DNA from: an uncultured Phocaeicola sp.
GTDB taxonomy: Bacteria; Bacteroidota; Bacteroidia; Bacteroidales; Bacteroidaceae
DNA: 64,000 bases
Assembly: GCA_948566455.1 (NCBI GenBank)
Contig: CAOYQO010000011.1
Span: 1-64,000 of the forward strand
Direction: 5' to 3'
The translations under genes were made by a program, and so were the position numbers. Shown here in pieces: positions 53,201-61,715 of this stretch (position 1 is the stretch's first letter; every line of letters begins with the position of its first letter). The notes beneath the pieces were generated by a model. The model had not been told where the DNA came from, did no database searches, and saw only the letters and a program-made list of their open reading frames with translations.

Positions 53201-53250
53201 AAATATATGAAGTTTAGTTTTTGAGTTCGCTTATAGATCCTGGTATCATT

Positions 53251-53916
53251 TTACTTTTTTATTCCCAAAATATTTCTTGCTTTTTCTTCACTGGAGATGA
53301 AATCGAGTGCATCGATTATCTCGTCATAATTCTCCCGATCGGAGATATTCGGAGCTATAATTTTCAGAACTTCCAGTTTGTCGTCATCAAACCGGTATAT
53401 CGACATCATCCGCACACACTGTTTGCAACTCAATCCTCTGTTACCGATTCCGGCTTCCAATAATTCCAGTTGGTCGTCCTTGAAAGGTTTGCTCTTCACT
53501 TTGTTGTAAAGCGACTGGAAATCCCTCTCATTCATCCCTCTTCCACCACTAACGTGCGGACGGGAGGAAGCAGTTCCATCACCTACTTCAATAGCAGGAT
53601 ATACAGCAACAGGCGGATGAGGAGCTGTGTTAAAAGAATTCATCCCTACAACACGCCCGTTTACGAAATCTATGACAATCGATGTAGTCACAGTAGATAA
53701 ATTGCCACCGGCAACAAGTTTCACATACTCCCACTGCTCTGTTTCTTGGTCAAAACGGCGATATTGTGGTTTTCCAAGTATGGAAGAAACTTCTTTTTGG
53801 GTCATCCCTTTTTGGACACTCATCATGATGTCTTTACTCGATCCGATAATGCTGGCGCAGCTATTTATGCCAATCATAAATGCCAGTAGTGCTAATGTCA
53901 GTTTTATTGTTTTCAT
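53251..53916 (-). CDS. Lipoprotein with BamE/SmpA-like and DUF4476 domains
   Basis: 221 residues. Lipoprotein signal MKTIKLTLALLAFMIGINSC, Cys20 then ASIIGS. An N-terminal SmpA/BamE-like fold follows (MSVQKGMTQKEVSSILGKPQ, YRRFDQETEQWEYV). A Pro-rich linker (PHPPVAVYPAIEVGDG) leads to a DUF4476 domain (MNERDFQSLYNKVKSKPFKD to about residue 212), a helical repeat that includes LSCKQCVRMMSIYRFDD. BamE-like domains often dock on outer-membrane proteins; the function of DUF4476 is unknown. Not adjacent to other Bam genes. Monocistronic. Confidence 0.78.
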   Translation of the reverse strand: MKTIKLTLALLAFMIGINSCASIIGSSKDIMMSVQKGMTQKEVSSILGKPQYRRFDQETEQWEYVKLVAGGNLSTVTTSIVIDFVNGRVVGMNSFNTAPHPPVAVYPAIEVGDGTASSRPHVSGGRGMNERDFQSLYNKVKSKPFKDDQLELLEAGIGNRGLSCKQCVRMMSIYRFDDDKLEVLKIIAPNISDRENYDEIIDALDFISSEEKARNILGIKK

Positions 53917-54156
53917 TGCATATATTGTTTTTTACTTTTTATGTTGCTACAAATATAAGTGGAGAAAAACATATAATATTATCTTTTTCCCTATTATTTA
54001 GGGAGATTTCCCTATTCATATATAGAGTTATGGATTTCAATAAAAAAGATAAAGCTATGGAGGGAAACATCTTTTTCCTATCTTTGTCACATAATGTGAC
54101 GAGTAATTCACCTCCATAGTAATTGGAATGCTCTAAAAATTAGTAGATTGCAATAT

Positions 54157-54753
54157 ATGAAAACAGAATTGGAAAAGTGCTTAGCCGGAGAACCGTTCAA
54201 CGGCGGTGACAAAGTATTGGCAGATATGACGCTGAATGCTAAAAGATTGTTGAAGCGGCTAAATGAAACGGACTATGCCGACACGGAACAGAGAAAGCGA
54301 ATCTTTCATGATTTGTTTGGCAAAATGGGAGAACATGTCCATATTGATATTGATTTCCATTGTGAATACGGGAAGCATATTTTCATCGGTGATCAGGTTA
54401 TCATCAATATGAACTGTACGTTTGTAGACAATAACATCATTGAGATAGGCGACAATGTGTTGATAGCGTCCAATGTACAGATATACACCGCCACCCACTC
54501 TACCAAATTGCAAGAAAGAGTCGTAGCGGATTGGGAAGCAGGAGAAGGTATTTGCAAAACCTATGCACTCCCCGTAAGAATAAATGATGGAGCGTGGATT
54601 GGTGGTGGTGCGATAATCCTACCAGGAGTGACAATTGGAAAAAACAGTGTCATAGGTGCCGGCAGTATAGTAACTCGCTCTATTCCTGACAACTGCGTAG
54701 CCGTAGGAAATCCTTGCAGGGTGATTAAACAAATTGATAATGAAGTCGTTTGA
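54157..54753 (+). CDS. Sugar O-acetyltransferase (maltose/NodL-type, LbH fold)
   Basis: About 198 residues from the ATG at 54157 (MKTELEKCLAGEPFNGGDKV); the TTG at 54148 is in frame but weaker. The N-terminal maltose-acetyltransferase helix region is followed by the hexapeptide left-handed beta-helix, with GKHIFIGDQVIINMNCTFVD, IEIGDNVLIASNVQIYTATH (with His, probably catalytic) and a closing PGVTIGKNSVIGAGSIVTRS. It would transfer acetyl from acetyl-CoA to a sugar in the cytoplasm. It stands alone, upstream of a convergent pair of redox genes. Confidence 0.85.
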   Translation: MKTELEKCLAGEPFNGGDKVLADMTLNAKRLLKRLNETDYADTEQRKRIFHDLFGKMGEHVHIDIDFHCEYGKHIFIGDQVIINMNCTFVDNNIIEIGDNVLIASNVQIYTATHSTKLQERVVADWEAGEGICKTYALPVRINDGAWIGGGAIILPGVTIGKNSVIGAGSIVTRSIPDNCVAVGNPCRVIKQIDNEVV

Positions 54754-54846
54754 CAGAAACGATCACAATATATCATTGCTCTGTACTCCTCAAAGTATTT
54801 AAGTCATACTTTGAGGAATATTTTTGGGGAAGACCTGATTTTAGAA

Positions 54847-55407
54847 TCATTTCAATGCCTTGCCATCCGAAAAAGCCTTACCCACCTTTTCGCCCACCTT
54901 CAGATAATCATTGTTGAACGGATCGAAGATGATAGGAGCTACTTTGGAAGCATCTACTTTCCCGTTTTCATCAAGTACACGCTCGTCTACACTCACATTT
55001 ACGATCTCTCCACGCAAGATGCAGGTTTCGGGATTATAATCTTTCAGTTTGCACTCCATCGCTACGGACAGTTCGTCAATCAACGGAGCGTCCACGAACT
55101 CCGAACGGGTGGCATGGAAGCCTGCACGGGCGAATTTATCCGTTACCTTATTGCCGGAAACGATACCTACATAATCGCATGCAACAACCTGCCCCACTTC
55201 CGCCATACTTACTGTAAATGCTTTGCGCTTCAGGATATTCGCAGTGGTCTTGTGTCCTTCGCTGATGCAAATACTGATCTCTTTCATTTCACTGATACCA
55301 CCCCAAGCCGCATTCATAGCGTTGGGGAGTCCATTTTCATCATAAGCAGCGATGATAAACACCGGCTGCGGATAGGAAAAGGGTTTTGCTCCGTAATTCT
55401 TTCTCAT
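54847..55407 (-). CDS. Flavin reductase-family protein
   Basis: 186 residues. The flavin reductase-like domain (FMN-binding split barrel) is visible: PQPVFIIAAYDENGLPNAMN, then AAWGGISEM, ICISEGHKTTANILKRKAFT and SMAEVGQVVACDYVG. Members bind FMN and may be NAD(P)H-dependent flavin reductases or stand-alone flavoproteins. It starts 6 bp after the flavodoxin-type gene stop (55414), same strand, so the two genes form an operon; the flavodoxin could be its redox partner. Confidence 0.85.
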   Translation of the reverse strand: MRKNYGAKPFSYPQPVFIIAAYDENGLPNAMNAAWGGISEMKEISICISEGHKTTANILKRKAFTVSMAEVGQVVACDYVGIVSGNKVTDKFARAGFHATRSEFVDAPLIDELSVAMECKLKDYNPETCILRGEIVNVSVDERVLDENGKVDASKVAPIIFDPFNNDYLKVGEKVGKAFSDGKALK

Positions 55408-55413
55408 ACTAAT

Positions 55414-55950
55414 TTATTTTTGAGTCCATTGTTTAATGTCTTCTTTGGTTGCACCGTTCAGCAGTTTGCCTTTCTGCCACTTCAAATTGGAATAAGTTTT
55501 CTGCAATTCCTTTTCGGAATTGGAGATACTGCTTCCGCCCGACGTGGCAAACAGAATCACTGTCTTACCTGAAAAATCACCACTTTCTATAAAAGTATTA
55601 ATGATTCTCGGAGCTAAATCCCACCAGATGGGAAAACCAATATAAATAGTATCATAGTCCGCCAGGTTTTCCGCTTTGGAGCTTAAGGCAGGACGTGATT
55701 TAGCATCCGCCATCTCCACACTGCTGCGTGAGGACTTGTCGTGCCAATCCAGATCAGCAGAGGTGTACTTCTTCGCAGGCTGTATTTCGTAGAGAGTACC
55801 ACTTGTGACTTCAGCAACGACCTTGGCTGCTTTTTCTGTTGTTCCCGTTGCCGAGAAATAGGCAACCAATGTCTTAGAACTTTGTTTCTGTGCGATTGCG
55901 GTCAAACATAACGCCATAATCGCTACCATAAAGAATGTAAGTCTTTTCAT
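55414..55950 (-). CDS. Exported flavodoxin
   Basis: 178 residues. A signal peptide (MKRLTFFMVAIMALCLTAIA, then QKQSS) precedes a flavodoxin domain: SSKTLVAYFSATGTTEKAAK (FMN phosphate loop SATGTTE), YDTIYIGFPIWWDLAPRIIN with the conserved W-W pair and GKTVILFATSGGSSISNSEK. Fusions of a flavodoxin to a secretion signal are common in Bacteroides. It would sit in the periplasm and carry electrons on FMN. It is first in the operon with the flavin-reductase-family gene. Confidence 0.85.
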   Translation of the reverse strand: MKRLTFFMVAIMALCLTAIAQKQSSKTLVAYFSATGTTEKAAKVVAEVTSGTLYEIQPAKKYTSADLDWHDKSSRSSVEMADAKSRPALSSKAENLADYDTIYIGFPIWWDLAPRIINTFIESGDFSGKTVILFATSGGSSISNSEKELQKTYSNLKWQKGKLLNGATKEDIKQWTQK

Positions 55951-56138
55951 ACGATATATTATTTAGTTCAAACATAGATTACTTTTCCGTAGCAAACGCT
56001 TCGATTCGGGAAGCATATTGCAATGATACAAAATTACGGAGTATTACCCAGTATGCAGGTATATAAATTACGGAATATATAACCAATATTACGGATGTAT
56101 CTCCTTTTGACATACTTTATACCCCCTATTATTGGATT

Positions 56139-56162
56139 GTAACTATTTTGTAGTTACATTTG
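56139..56162 (+). promoter_or_regulatory. Promoter/operator region of hicAB
   Basis: GTAACT (56139-56144) and AGTTAC (56152-56157) form a dyad with a 7-nt spacer, and TACATTTG (56155-56162), a -7 box, overlaps its right arm. A repressor bound here, plausibly HicB, would block transcription. The gap to the hicA start is 17 nt. Confidence 0.5.
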
Positions 56163-56179
56163 CTGAAACTTATAAATGA

Positions 56180-56437
56180 ATGGGAACAAAAGAAAAACTT
56201 ATCGAACGTTTCAAGTCGTTACCAGCAAATTTTACATTTGAAGAAATGGAACGCTTGTTGTCGATATTTGGTTATGAAAAATCGAATAAAGGTAAAACTT
56301 CCGGTTCGAGAGTTATCTTTAAGAATGGAGACAAACGCCCTATAATGATTCACAAACCTCATCCCGGCAACCTTATCAAAGGGTATGCAATGAAACAAGT
56401 ATTAAATGATTTGATGGATGCAGGTTTTATAAAATGA
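56180..56437 (+). CDS. hicA: HicA-type toxin
   Basis: 85 residues. HicA fold (dsRBD-like): FKSLPANFTFEEMERLLSIF at the start, the GSRVIFKNGDKRPIMIHKPH strand-turn with the catalytic His, and MKQVLNDLMDAGFIK at the end. HicA toxins cleave mRNA and are counteracted by HicB. Gene order is toxin first, the usual order for hicAB. Start ATG at 56180 gives the standard length; an earlier ATG at 56176 is out of frame. HicB begins 17 bp after its stop. Confidence 0.85.
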   Translation: MGTKEKLIERFKSLPANFTFEEMERLLSIFGYEKSNKGKTSGSRVIFKNGDKRPIMIHKPHPGNLIKGYAMKQVLNDLMDAGFIK

Positions 56438-56453
56438 AGAAAGGAGTATTATT

Positions 56454-56792
56454 ATGAATACATTAAGGTACAAAGGTTTCATTGGGTCTGTCAACTTCAG
56501 TGAAGAAGACAGCGTTTTTTTCGGTAAAATAGAAGGAATAAATGGAATGGTTAATTTCGAAGGACAGAGTGTTCAAGAACTGACAGAAGCATTTCATGGA
56601 GCAGTCGATGATTATCTGGCTTATTGTGAAGAAGAAGGGGTACAACCGCACAAAAGCTATTCAGGATCATTAAATGTTCGTCTGACTCCTGAGATACATA
56701 GCCATATCGCAATGCTGGCACAGCGTGCAGGTATCTCTATCAATGCTTTCATCAAACAAGCACTGGAGAAGCAAATTACAGCTATGTTATAG
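56454..56792 (+). CDS. hicB: HicB-type antitoxin
   Basis: 112 residues. The N-terminal half is the partial RNase H-like HicB fold (YKGFIGSVNFSEEDSVFFGK, VQELTEAFHGAVDDYLAYCE). The C-terminal half is a ribbon-helix-helix DNA-binding domain (SGSLNVRLTPEIHSHIAMLA, RAGISINAFIKQALEKQI). It neutralises HicA and probably represses the operon through the dyad at 56139-56157. A strong terminator follows (56858-56900). Confidence 0.85.
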   Translation: MNTLRYKGFIGSVNFSEEDSVFFGKIEGINGMVNFEGQSVQELTEAFHGAVDDYLAYCEEEGVQPHKSYSGSLNVRLTPEIHSHIAMLAQRAGISINAFIKQALEKQITAML

Positions 56793-56857
56793 AATAGAAA
56801 TTCATTCTATTATAATCACTATAAAACTCCGCTGAGTGTAAAGCATGTATGTGGTAT

Positions 56858-56900
56858 TGCAGAGATTATCCGATAAAAAGAATAGTCTCTGCATTTTTTT
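56858..56900 (+). terminator. Terminator of hicAB
   Basis: TGCAGAGATTAT (56858-56869) pairs with ATAGTCTCTGCA (56882-56893) with one G-U/mismatch, then seven T. Confidence 0.85.
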
Positions 56901-56968
56901 AATGTTAAAAACACAAATGACTGTCACAATCCTCTTCGGCCCATGTCTAAATATATAAAACAGAAATC

Positions 56969-57790
56969 ATGGAAATAGAAATTTATCATGTGGACCAAGC
57001 GATAAATGGCTCTAAAGAGGCATTAGAAGCAATCATTGAAAATATTGAAGGCCCGGTGTTTAATTTGTCATTGCGCATGCTCGGGCGGATTGAAGATGCC
57101 GAAGACGCAAAGCAAGACATTCTGATAAAGGTCATCACAAGCCTTTCTTCTTATAAAGGAAAAAGTTTATTTTCGACATGGGTGTATAAAATAGCCGTAA
57201 ACCATTTAATCAATGAGAAGAATAAAGACTTCGCAAATCATCCTTTGTCTTTTGAAATCTTCGGGAGTGATATAGACAGATATGTCGCCTCTTCAGTTGA
57301 CCAAACGAATCTGGCTGAGAAAAAGATTTTCTCGGAAGAGCTGAAACTGTCATGCACCAACGTTTTGCTTCAATGCTTAAGTCCATTTGACAGGTTAATC
57401 TTCATTCTGGGAACCATGTTTGATGTAGACAGCCGGCTGGGAAGTGAGATTACAGGATTGTCGGCTGACAACTTCAGGCAACGGCTGTCACGCTCCAGAA
57501 AAGTAATGAGTTCTTTCCTGTCAGAATATTGCGAGCACGCAGGAGGCAAGAAATGTAACTGTATGAACCGGGTAAATTATGCCCTCAGCCAACATCGTAT
57601 CGATCCTGCCCTGCCTTACTCATCATCATTGGTACCGGAGAGAATCTCCACATCGAAGTCTGCCATGGAAAACATTGATGCCGCGACAGCTCTGTATTCA
57701 AACTTACTCAGACACTCTTCTAAACAGCAAGCCAAAGAATATCTTTTCAATCTGCTTAAAACAGATGATTTTTCATCACTAACTAAATAA
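56969..57790 (+). CDS. ECF-type sigma factor with Cys-rich extension
   Basis: 273 residues. Region 2 is EDAEDAKQDILIKVITSLSS and YKGKSLFSTWVYKIAVNHL (about 47-90). Region 4 is at about 130-185 (CLSPFDRLIFILGTMFDVDS, ITGLSADNFRQRLSRSRKVM). It continues about 85 residues past a normal ECF factor, with the Cys-rich stretch EHAGGKKCNCMNRVNYALSQ, probably a metal- or redox-sensing extension, and a helical tail. No conventional anti-sigma factor is next to it; instead a small membrane protein starts 8 bp downstream. Some ECF groups carry such extensions and self-regulate. Target promoters are unknown. Confidence 0.82.
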   Translation: MEIEIYHVDQAINGSKEALEAIIENIEGPVFNLSLRMLGRIEDAEDAKQDILIKVITSLSSYKGKSLFSTWVYKIAVNHLINEKNKDFANHPLSFEIFGSDIDRYVASSVDQTNLAEKKIFSEELKLSCTNVLLQCLSPFDRLIFILGTMFDVDSRLGSEITGLSADNFRQRLSRSRKVMSSFLSEYCEHAGGKKCNCMNRVNYALSQHRIDPALPYSSSLVPERISTSKSAMENIDAATALYSNLLRHSSKQQAKEYLFNLLKTDDFSSLTK

Positions 57791-57798
57791 TATCTGAC

Positions 57799-58122
57799 AT
57801 GGACAAATTATTTTTCTCGGCAATTATCGGATTGATTGCCGGAGTCATAGACATCATTCCTATGATTATGCAGAAACTTCCCCGCTACTCCACCGTTTCG
57901 GCGTTTTTCCATTACTTCTTTGTTTCAATCATTATTCTCAATGTAGACATACCTCATATTCCCTGGTGGCTGGAAGGAGGTGTTGTAGGCTTGGCACTAA
58001 CTATCCCGATGCTTATTCAAGTAGGACATTCGGATAAGAAATCTTTGCCAATAATAGCATTCAATGCTGTAATATTGGGAACATTGGTTGGACTTGCTGG
58101 ACACTATATTTCAGTTTCCTAA
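57799..58122 (+). CDS. Small membrane protein coupled to the ECF sigma gene
   Basis: 107 residues with about four hydrophobic helices: FFSAIIGLIAGVIDIIPMIM, FFHYFFVSIIILNVDI, GGVVGLALTIPMLIQVG and IIAFNAVILGTLVGLAGHYI. No family recognised. It starts 8 bp after the sigma factor stop on the same strand, so the two are probably one operon. It could be the membrane sensor or anti-sigma partner; that is inferred only from location. Its 3' end overlaps the convergent propeller gene by 12 bp. Confidence 0.65.
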   Translation: MDKLFFSAIIGLIAGVIDIIPMIMQKLPRYSTVSAFFHYFFVSIIILNVDIPHIPWWLEGGVVGLALTIPMLIQVGHSDKKSLPIIAFNAVILGTLVGLAGHYISVS

Positions 58123-59208
58123 ATCCACACAGAGCAATGTAGGATTTGAGTCATCCTCCTCATTAGCTAAACCATATTGAGCCAATTTATCAATAGAAAG
58201 CAATGTATATGCCTTGTTGTTCCGGATAAGGGAAACGGGAGTATTTACAATTGCTTTCTCATTATAAGGCATGACATATCCTTTTTCCGAATGAGTCAAC
58301 AATTCCCCGCTATTTGTATCCCATAGTGTATAATGCCTGCTCTCATTCCAGAAGAAATCATAAAACAACAGGTCATTCACCAATAAAGCATTTTCCGCTT
58401 TGATGCAATACTTCCCTTCCGTAAGCATACGTTCAAGATCGCCATTCAAATCTGTCGGCATCTTTAGTTTGCCCTGATTGATGGCCACAGCGGGAATGAG
58501 TTTTTCCTTTCTGCTGGCATACAGCGTATCATTAATCACAATACACACTTGGTCGTTTCCGTCTCTGAATCTGGGCACGATGTAGCCACCCGAAAAGCCC
58601 GTCACCGATTCAACATCGAAAGGAAAGAAAGATTGTTTCATGTTCCAGTCCTTATCAAAGAAGGCTACTAAGTGCGATTTCTGATATTCTCTTTTGTAGG
58701 TTCCCCAATATCCGTTGGATACACCAATAAAGTTGGATATACTATCTTTGGGGTATTCGCTGACGAAAGTCCCGTCCGGCTTATATAATTTAGTCTTATT
58801 AGGAGTAGCAACATAAATCAACTCTTTTTCTTCATCAAAAAAGCGGGAAAAGATGTCGGCATATTCTTCAGGTCCATTTCCTTTCCTGTCCATCACAGAA
58901 AGAAAAGAACCGTTTTCGGCATTAAAGAAATAAAAACTCGTCTTATCTCCGATAACTATGTACTTTGGAGTCACATTAAGCAGGTACGCATTAGCACTCA
59001 ACAAGCATTTATCATTCGTTTCCAACCGGATCGTTTTCGGATTTTTGAAAAGAGATTGATATTGTGCCGAAGTGTAGTCCGCATCAAAGTGTTCGACGCC
59101 TTTATCAATACTGACTGTAGAAACCTGATCATGTGAACCTTTTTCTCCGGAACAAGCCGTGAGAAGAAAAAGAGAGATGCCGAGAAAGGAAATACAAGAG
59201 TGTCGCAT
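58111..59208 (-). CDS. 6-bladed beta-propeller lipoprotein
   Basis: 365 residues. Lipoprotein signal MRHSCISFLGISLFLLTAC, then SGEKG, Cys19. The mature part shows repeated beta-strand units with patterns like YIVIGDKTSFYFFNAENGSF, LIYVATPNKTKLYKPDGTFV and YALWD-type repeats, resembling the Bacteroides 6-bladed propeller (BF3164-like, DUF4934-related) lipoproteins. These sit on the periplasmic face or cell surface and are often accessory to polysaccharide or transport systems. No such system is adjacent here. Convergent with the small membrane protein gene. Confidence 0.78.
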   Translation of the reverse strand: MRHSCISFLGISLFLLTACSGEKGSHDQVSTVSIDKGVEHFDADYTSAQYQSLFKNPKTIRLETNDKCLLSANAYLLNVTPKYIVIGDKTSFYFFNAENGSFLSVMDRKGNGPEEYADIFSRFFDEEKELIYVATPNKTKLYKPDGTFVSEYPKDSISNFIGVSNGYWGTYKREYQKSHLVAFFDKDWNMKQSFFPFDVESVTGFSGGYIVPRFRDGNDQVCIVINDTLYASRKEKLIPAVAINQGKLKMPTDLNGDLERMLTEGKYCIKAENALLVNDLLFYDFFWNESRHYTLWDTNSGELLTHSEKGYVMPYNEKAIVNTPVSLIRNNKAYTLLSIDKLAQYGLANEEDDSNPTLLCVDLGN

Positions 59209-59335
59209 ATTGTTTTTTGTTATGTTGTAAATTGGGCAAATTTATAAAAAAAAACGAATATACAAGATGTTATCTCAGAAAAATGAGAAGAATAAAAAAA
59301 GAAAAAATAAAAGTCGGAAAAACCAACCCAAATAC

Positions 59336-59366
59336 TTGACTTCGCCTTTCTGATGTAGTATCTTTG
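59336..59366 (+). promoter_or_regulatory. Promoter of the intact DUF4248 gene
   Basis: TTG (59336-59338), a 20-nt spacer and TATCTTTG (59359-59366). The leader between -7 and ATG keeps the same length and most bases as copy 1 at 35798. Confidence 0.6.
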
Positions 59367-59415
59367 TAGAGCTTTAAAAAACTGAATTTTAATATTAAAC
59401 CTAAAACCTTAGCAA

Positions 59416-59640
59416 ATGGCAAAACTGATTCTTTCTTTCTCCGAATTGGCCAGTATGTATTTCCCCGGTTGTTCCACTCCGAAAAATGCGGTAAGATCTT
59501 TACAACGAAGCATTAAAAGGTGTACAAATCTGGCGACTGCTTTAGTTGAAACGGGCTATCAGCCTTATAATCATCGTTGGCTCTCTCCCAAGCAATACGG
59601 GCTGATAATAGAGAATCTGGGTGATCCATTCCCGGAATAA
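59416..59640 (+). CDS. DUF4248-family protein (intact copy)
   Basis: 74 residues. The DUF4248 pattern is clear: ELASMYFPGCSTPKNAVRSL, then QRSIKRC, and the C-terminal YNHRWLSPKQYGLIIENLGD (xxR-x-LSPxQ...I-x-x-LG-x-P). These small proteins are Bacteroides-specific and resemble a helix-turn-helix in outline, so a DNA-binding role is plausible but unproven. They are often encoded near an HU-like protein; here one lies 2.4 kb downstream (62059-62541). The gene is monocistronic with its own promoter and terminator, and 22-nt-spaced boxes follow the terminator. A decayed second copy is at 35876. Confidence 0.82.
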   Translation: MAKLILSFSELASMYFPGCSTPKNAVRSLQRSIKRCTNLATALVETGYQPYNHRWLSPKQYGLIIENLGDPFPE

Positions 59641-59658
59641 TAATAGACAATAAATAGG

Positions 59659-59699
59659 AAAGGCGGTTGTTCTTCATAAGAATCACCGCCTTTTTTGTT
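59659..59699 (+). terminator. Terminator of the DUF4248 gene
   Basis: AAAGGCGG (59659-59666) pairs with CCGCCTTT (59686-59693), followed by TTTGTTG. Homologous to the hairpins at 36058 and 53159. Confidence 0.8.
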
Positions 59700-59741
59700 G
59701 ATATTTATCAAATTTAGGCCTAAAAGAGGCTTTTTACGTTT

Positions 59742-59795
59742 TTAATAAACGTTGAGCACATTCTTTAAAAACGTTCCCGTTATTCTTAAAAAACG
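59742..59795. repeat. Three ACG(TT) boxes at 22-nt spacing (copy 2)
   Basis: ACGTT at 59749 and 59771 and ACGAA at 59793, with the same A-rich tracts and TTAATAAACGTTG start as copy 1 (36141-36194); about 46 of 54 positions are identical. Another ACGTT lies at 59736. Confidence 0.65.
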
Positions 59796-59942
59796 AATAA
59801 CAGGAAGCTGAACAAGGCAGAAAAACGCCTATAATTTGTCTATATTTGAGACTATGATATATTCTATTTTACTTAGCGTAAACGAACTTTACATTTTTAC
59901 AATACCTGACATATAGCATGAACTGATAATCAAAAAACGACT

Positions 59943-60671
59943 TTAAATTCTACGATAAACTTCATCAAATGGTACTCTGCACCGTTCTCCCCAGATTCCT
60001 TTATTTCCGTCCCGTATTCCACAGGGGATAACCATATTTATTTCAGCACCATGAGGCAATTTCAGTATCCTTTTTAGCCGACGGCTATCTAAACCTTCCA
60101 GAGGACAAGTGTCATACCCTTCGTTTGCCATAGCAATCATAAACGTTTGGGCAGCGAGTGCACAAGATTTATGGGCAGCCACGCGCATATCATTTTCGGA
60201 GACTTCGAGCATCATCGGGCGGAAAATGCTGATGATATTAACCAGTAGTTTTCTGAATAATCCCAAAATTCCAAAGAAACGGGCATAAACAAACGGCATC
60301 AATTTGCCATAGTATAATTCCCGGTCTTTGATGCGTTTGGCCTGACGTTCTTTCGGACTGTAACGCCGGATATTCTCCCGCTCGAAGTCAAGTACAAACC
60401 GCGCATGTTTCCTGTACCAATCACGCCGCACCACGAAAACGACTATTTGTGAAGCTGTAGAAGTGGCTTTCTGATCGAGACAAGCTCTTGAAACCTTTGC
60501 CAGTAATTCGGGCTGAGTGATATGATAGAACTCCCACAACTGCATATCCGAGCTGTTGGGAGCTAATGTTGCCAATTCCAGACAATGTTTTATTCGTTCC
60601 GGATCTATCAGTTTTGTTCTGTCATACGCTCGCACAGAGCGACGATAATGGAGGACTTCGTCTAAATTCAT
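59943..60671 (-). CDS. Nitroreductase-family protein
   Basis: About 242 residues from the ATG at 60671 (MNLDEVLHYRRSVRAYDRTK), chosen because the nitroreductase fold begins at the RRSVRAY motif; the longer frame adds a Lys- and Ile-rich stretch without conservation. The conserved LATLAPNSSDMQLWEFYHIT and VVFVVRRDWYRKHARFVLDF blocks bind FMN. A large insertion (KLMPFVYARFFGILGLFRKL) adds a hydrophobic helix, typical of one Bacteroides subgroup. The C-terminal GLDSRRLKRILKLPHGAEIN segment also fits. It would use NAD(P)H and FMN on quinones or nitro compounds. Confidence 0.82.
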   Translation of the reverse strand: MNLDEVLHYRRSVRAYDRTKLIDPERIKHCLELATLAPNSSDMQLWEFYHITQPELLAKVSRACLDQKATSTASQIVVFVVRRDWYRKHARFVLDFERENIRRYSPKERQAKRIKDRELYYGKLMPFVYARFFGILGLFRKLLVNIISIFRPMMLEVSENDMRVAAHKSCALAAQTFMIAMANEGYDTCPLEGLDSRRLKRILKLPHGAEINMVIPCGIRDGNKGIWGERCRVPFDEVYRRI

Positions 60672-60968
60672 AATGCTGTAAAATGTTATAATACTATTAT
60701 ACTTTTCCTTAGAGCTAAAAAACTTCAGGATACCCATAGAATTAATTCTATAGTATAAGATTAAAAACATCTCCATAAGCTAATTGTTCCTCAACTAACC
60801 GGACTTTTCGTGTAATCAGAATATCGATGTGCTGTATATCACTAATTCGTGATGCTTTCCCAAACCAGTTTATTGTCCCGTTATGAATTTGGTTATTTTT
60901 CACCATTGTGTGAATGGCCGAAACAGACTATTTTTGCAAAAAATTAATCATTCATAATCTATTAAGCA

Positions 60969-61715
60969 ATGAAAAGTAATACTATTTGTCAAGTAATTCT
61001 TGCAGGAAGCATCATATTGGCTTCTTGCCAATCTAACAATTCTGCTAAGCAAGACGAGTCTCAACAAACAATGAACGAAACAGTTATGAACAGAGTTACA
61101 GATTGCAAAATCAGTGCGGGAAACATCACTTTCACTAATGCCATCAATGGAGCTGAAAATTGCGTGAAACTGCTTGATGATGGCGCATTGGAATTCCATT
61201 GTGCCGAAGGACTGGATTTCTTCAGTGACCCGAATGGAAGACTGTCAAATACAACGCTTCCTATTCTGCTTGTCCCCGTTGAGAACACGAAACCTTTTAC
61301 GTTAATAGCCAAGGTTACTCCGGAATTCACAACGGAGGGATTGTATAATGCAGCTGACCTTTTTGTATATTCTTGTGATTCACTCTGGCAGAAACTGGCA
61401 TTTGAACAGGATGAATACGGTAACCACCGTATTGTTACAGTAAGAACACAAGGAACATCCGATGATAATAATCATGATAAATTAGATGTTTCATCTGTTT
61501 ACCTGAAGATTTCATCTGATACAAAAACCATTGCCAGCTATTATTCCATCGACAAGAAAAGATGGAACATGGTTCGTCTATACAAGAATTGTTATCCCAA
61601 GAACATCTATTTGGGCATCAGTAGCCAGTGTCCTCAAAAAGGCAGCTGCACAAGTCGTTTTGAAGAAATTTCTTTGTCTCACGATAATGTTAGCGATTTC
61701 CGCTTGGGAGAATAA
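60969..61715 (+). CDS. DUF1349-family lipoprotein
   Basis: 248 residues. Lipoprotein signal MKSNTICQVILAGSIILASC, Cys20 then QSNNSA. The DUF1349 domain, a concanavalin-like beta sandwich, covers about 70-245: LEFHCAEGLDFFSDPNGRLS, VTPEFTTEGLYNAADLFVYS, TQGTSDDNNHDKLDVSSVYL and DKKRWNMVRLYKNCYPKNIY. Proteins of this family bind glycans or have an unknown enzymatic role (a regulator of xylose utilisation is one named member). A TATTTTTG box lies at 60939-60946. Monocistronic. Confidence 0.82.
   Translation: MKSNTICQVILAGSIILASCQSNNSAKQDESQQTMNETVMNRVTDCKISAGNITFTNAINGAENCVKLLDDGALEFHCAEGLDFFSDPNGRLSNTTLPILLVPVENTKPFTLIAKVTPEFTTEGLYNAADLFVYSCDSLWQKLAFEQDEYGNHRIVTVRTQGTSDDNNHDKLDVSSVYLKISSDTKTIASYYSIDKKRWNMVRLYKNCYPKNIYLGISSQCPQKGSCTSRFEEISLSHDNVSDFRLGE

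Noticed and set aside
56160..56345. Second frame overlapping hicA on the same strand
   Set aside because: The HicA frame has clear family motifs. The other reading has none and is a shadow.
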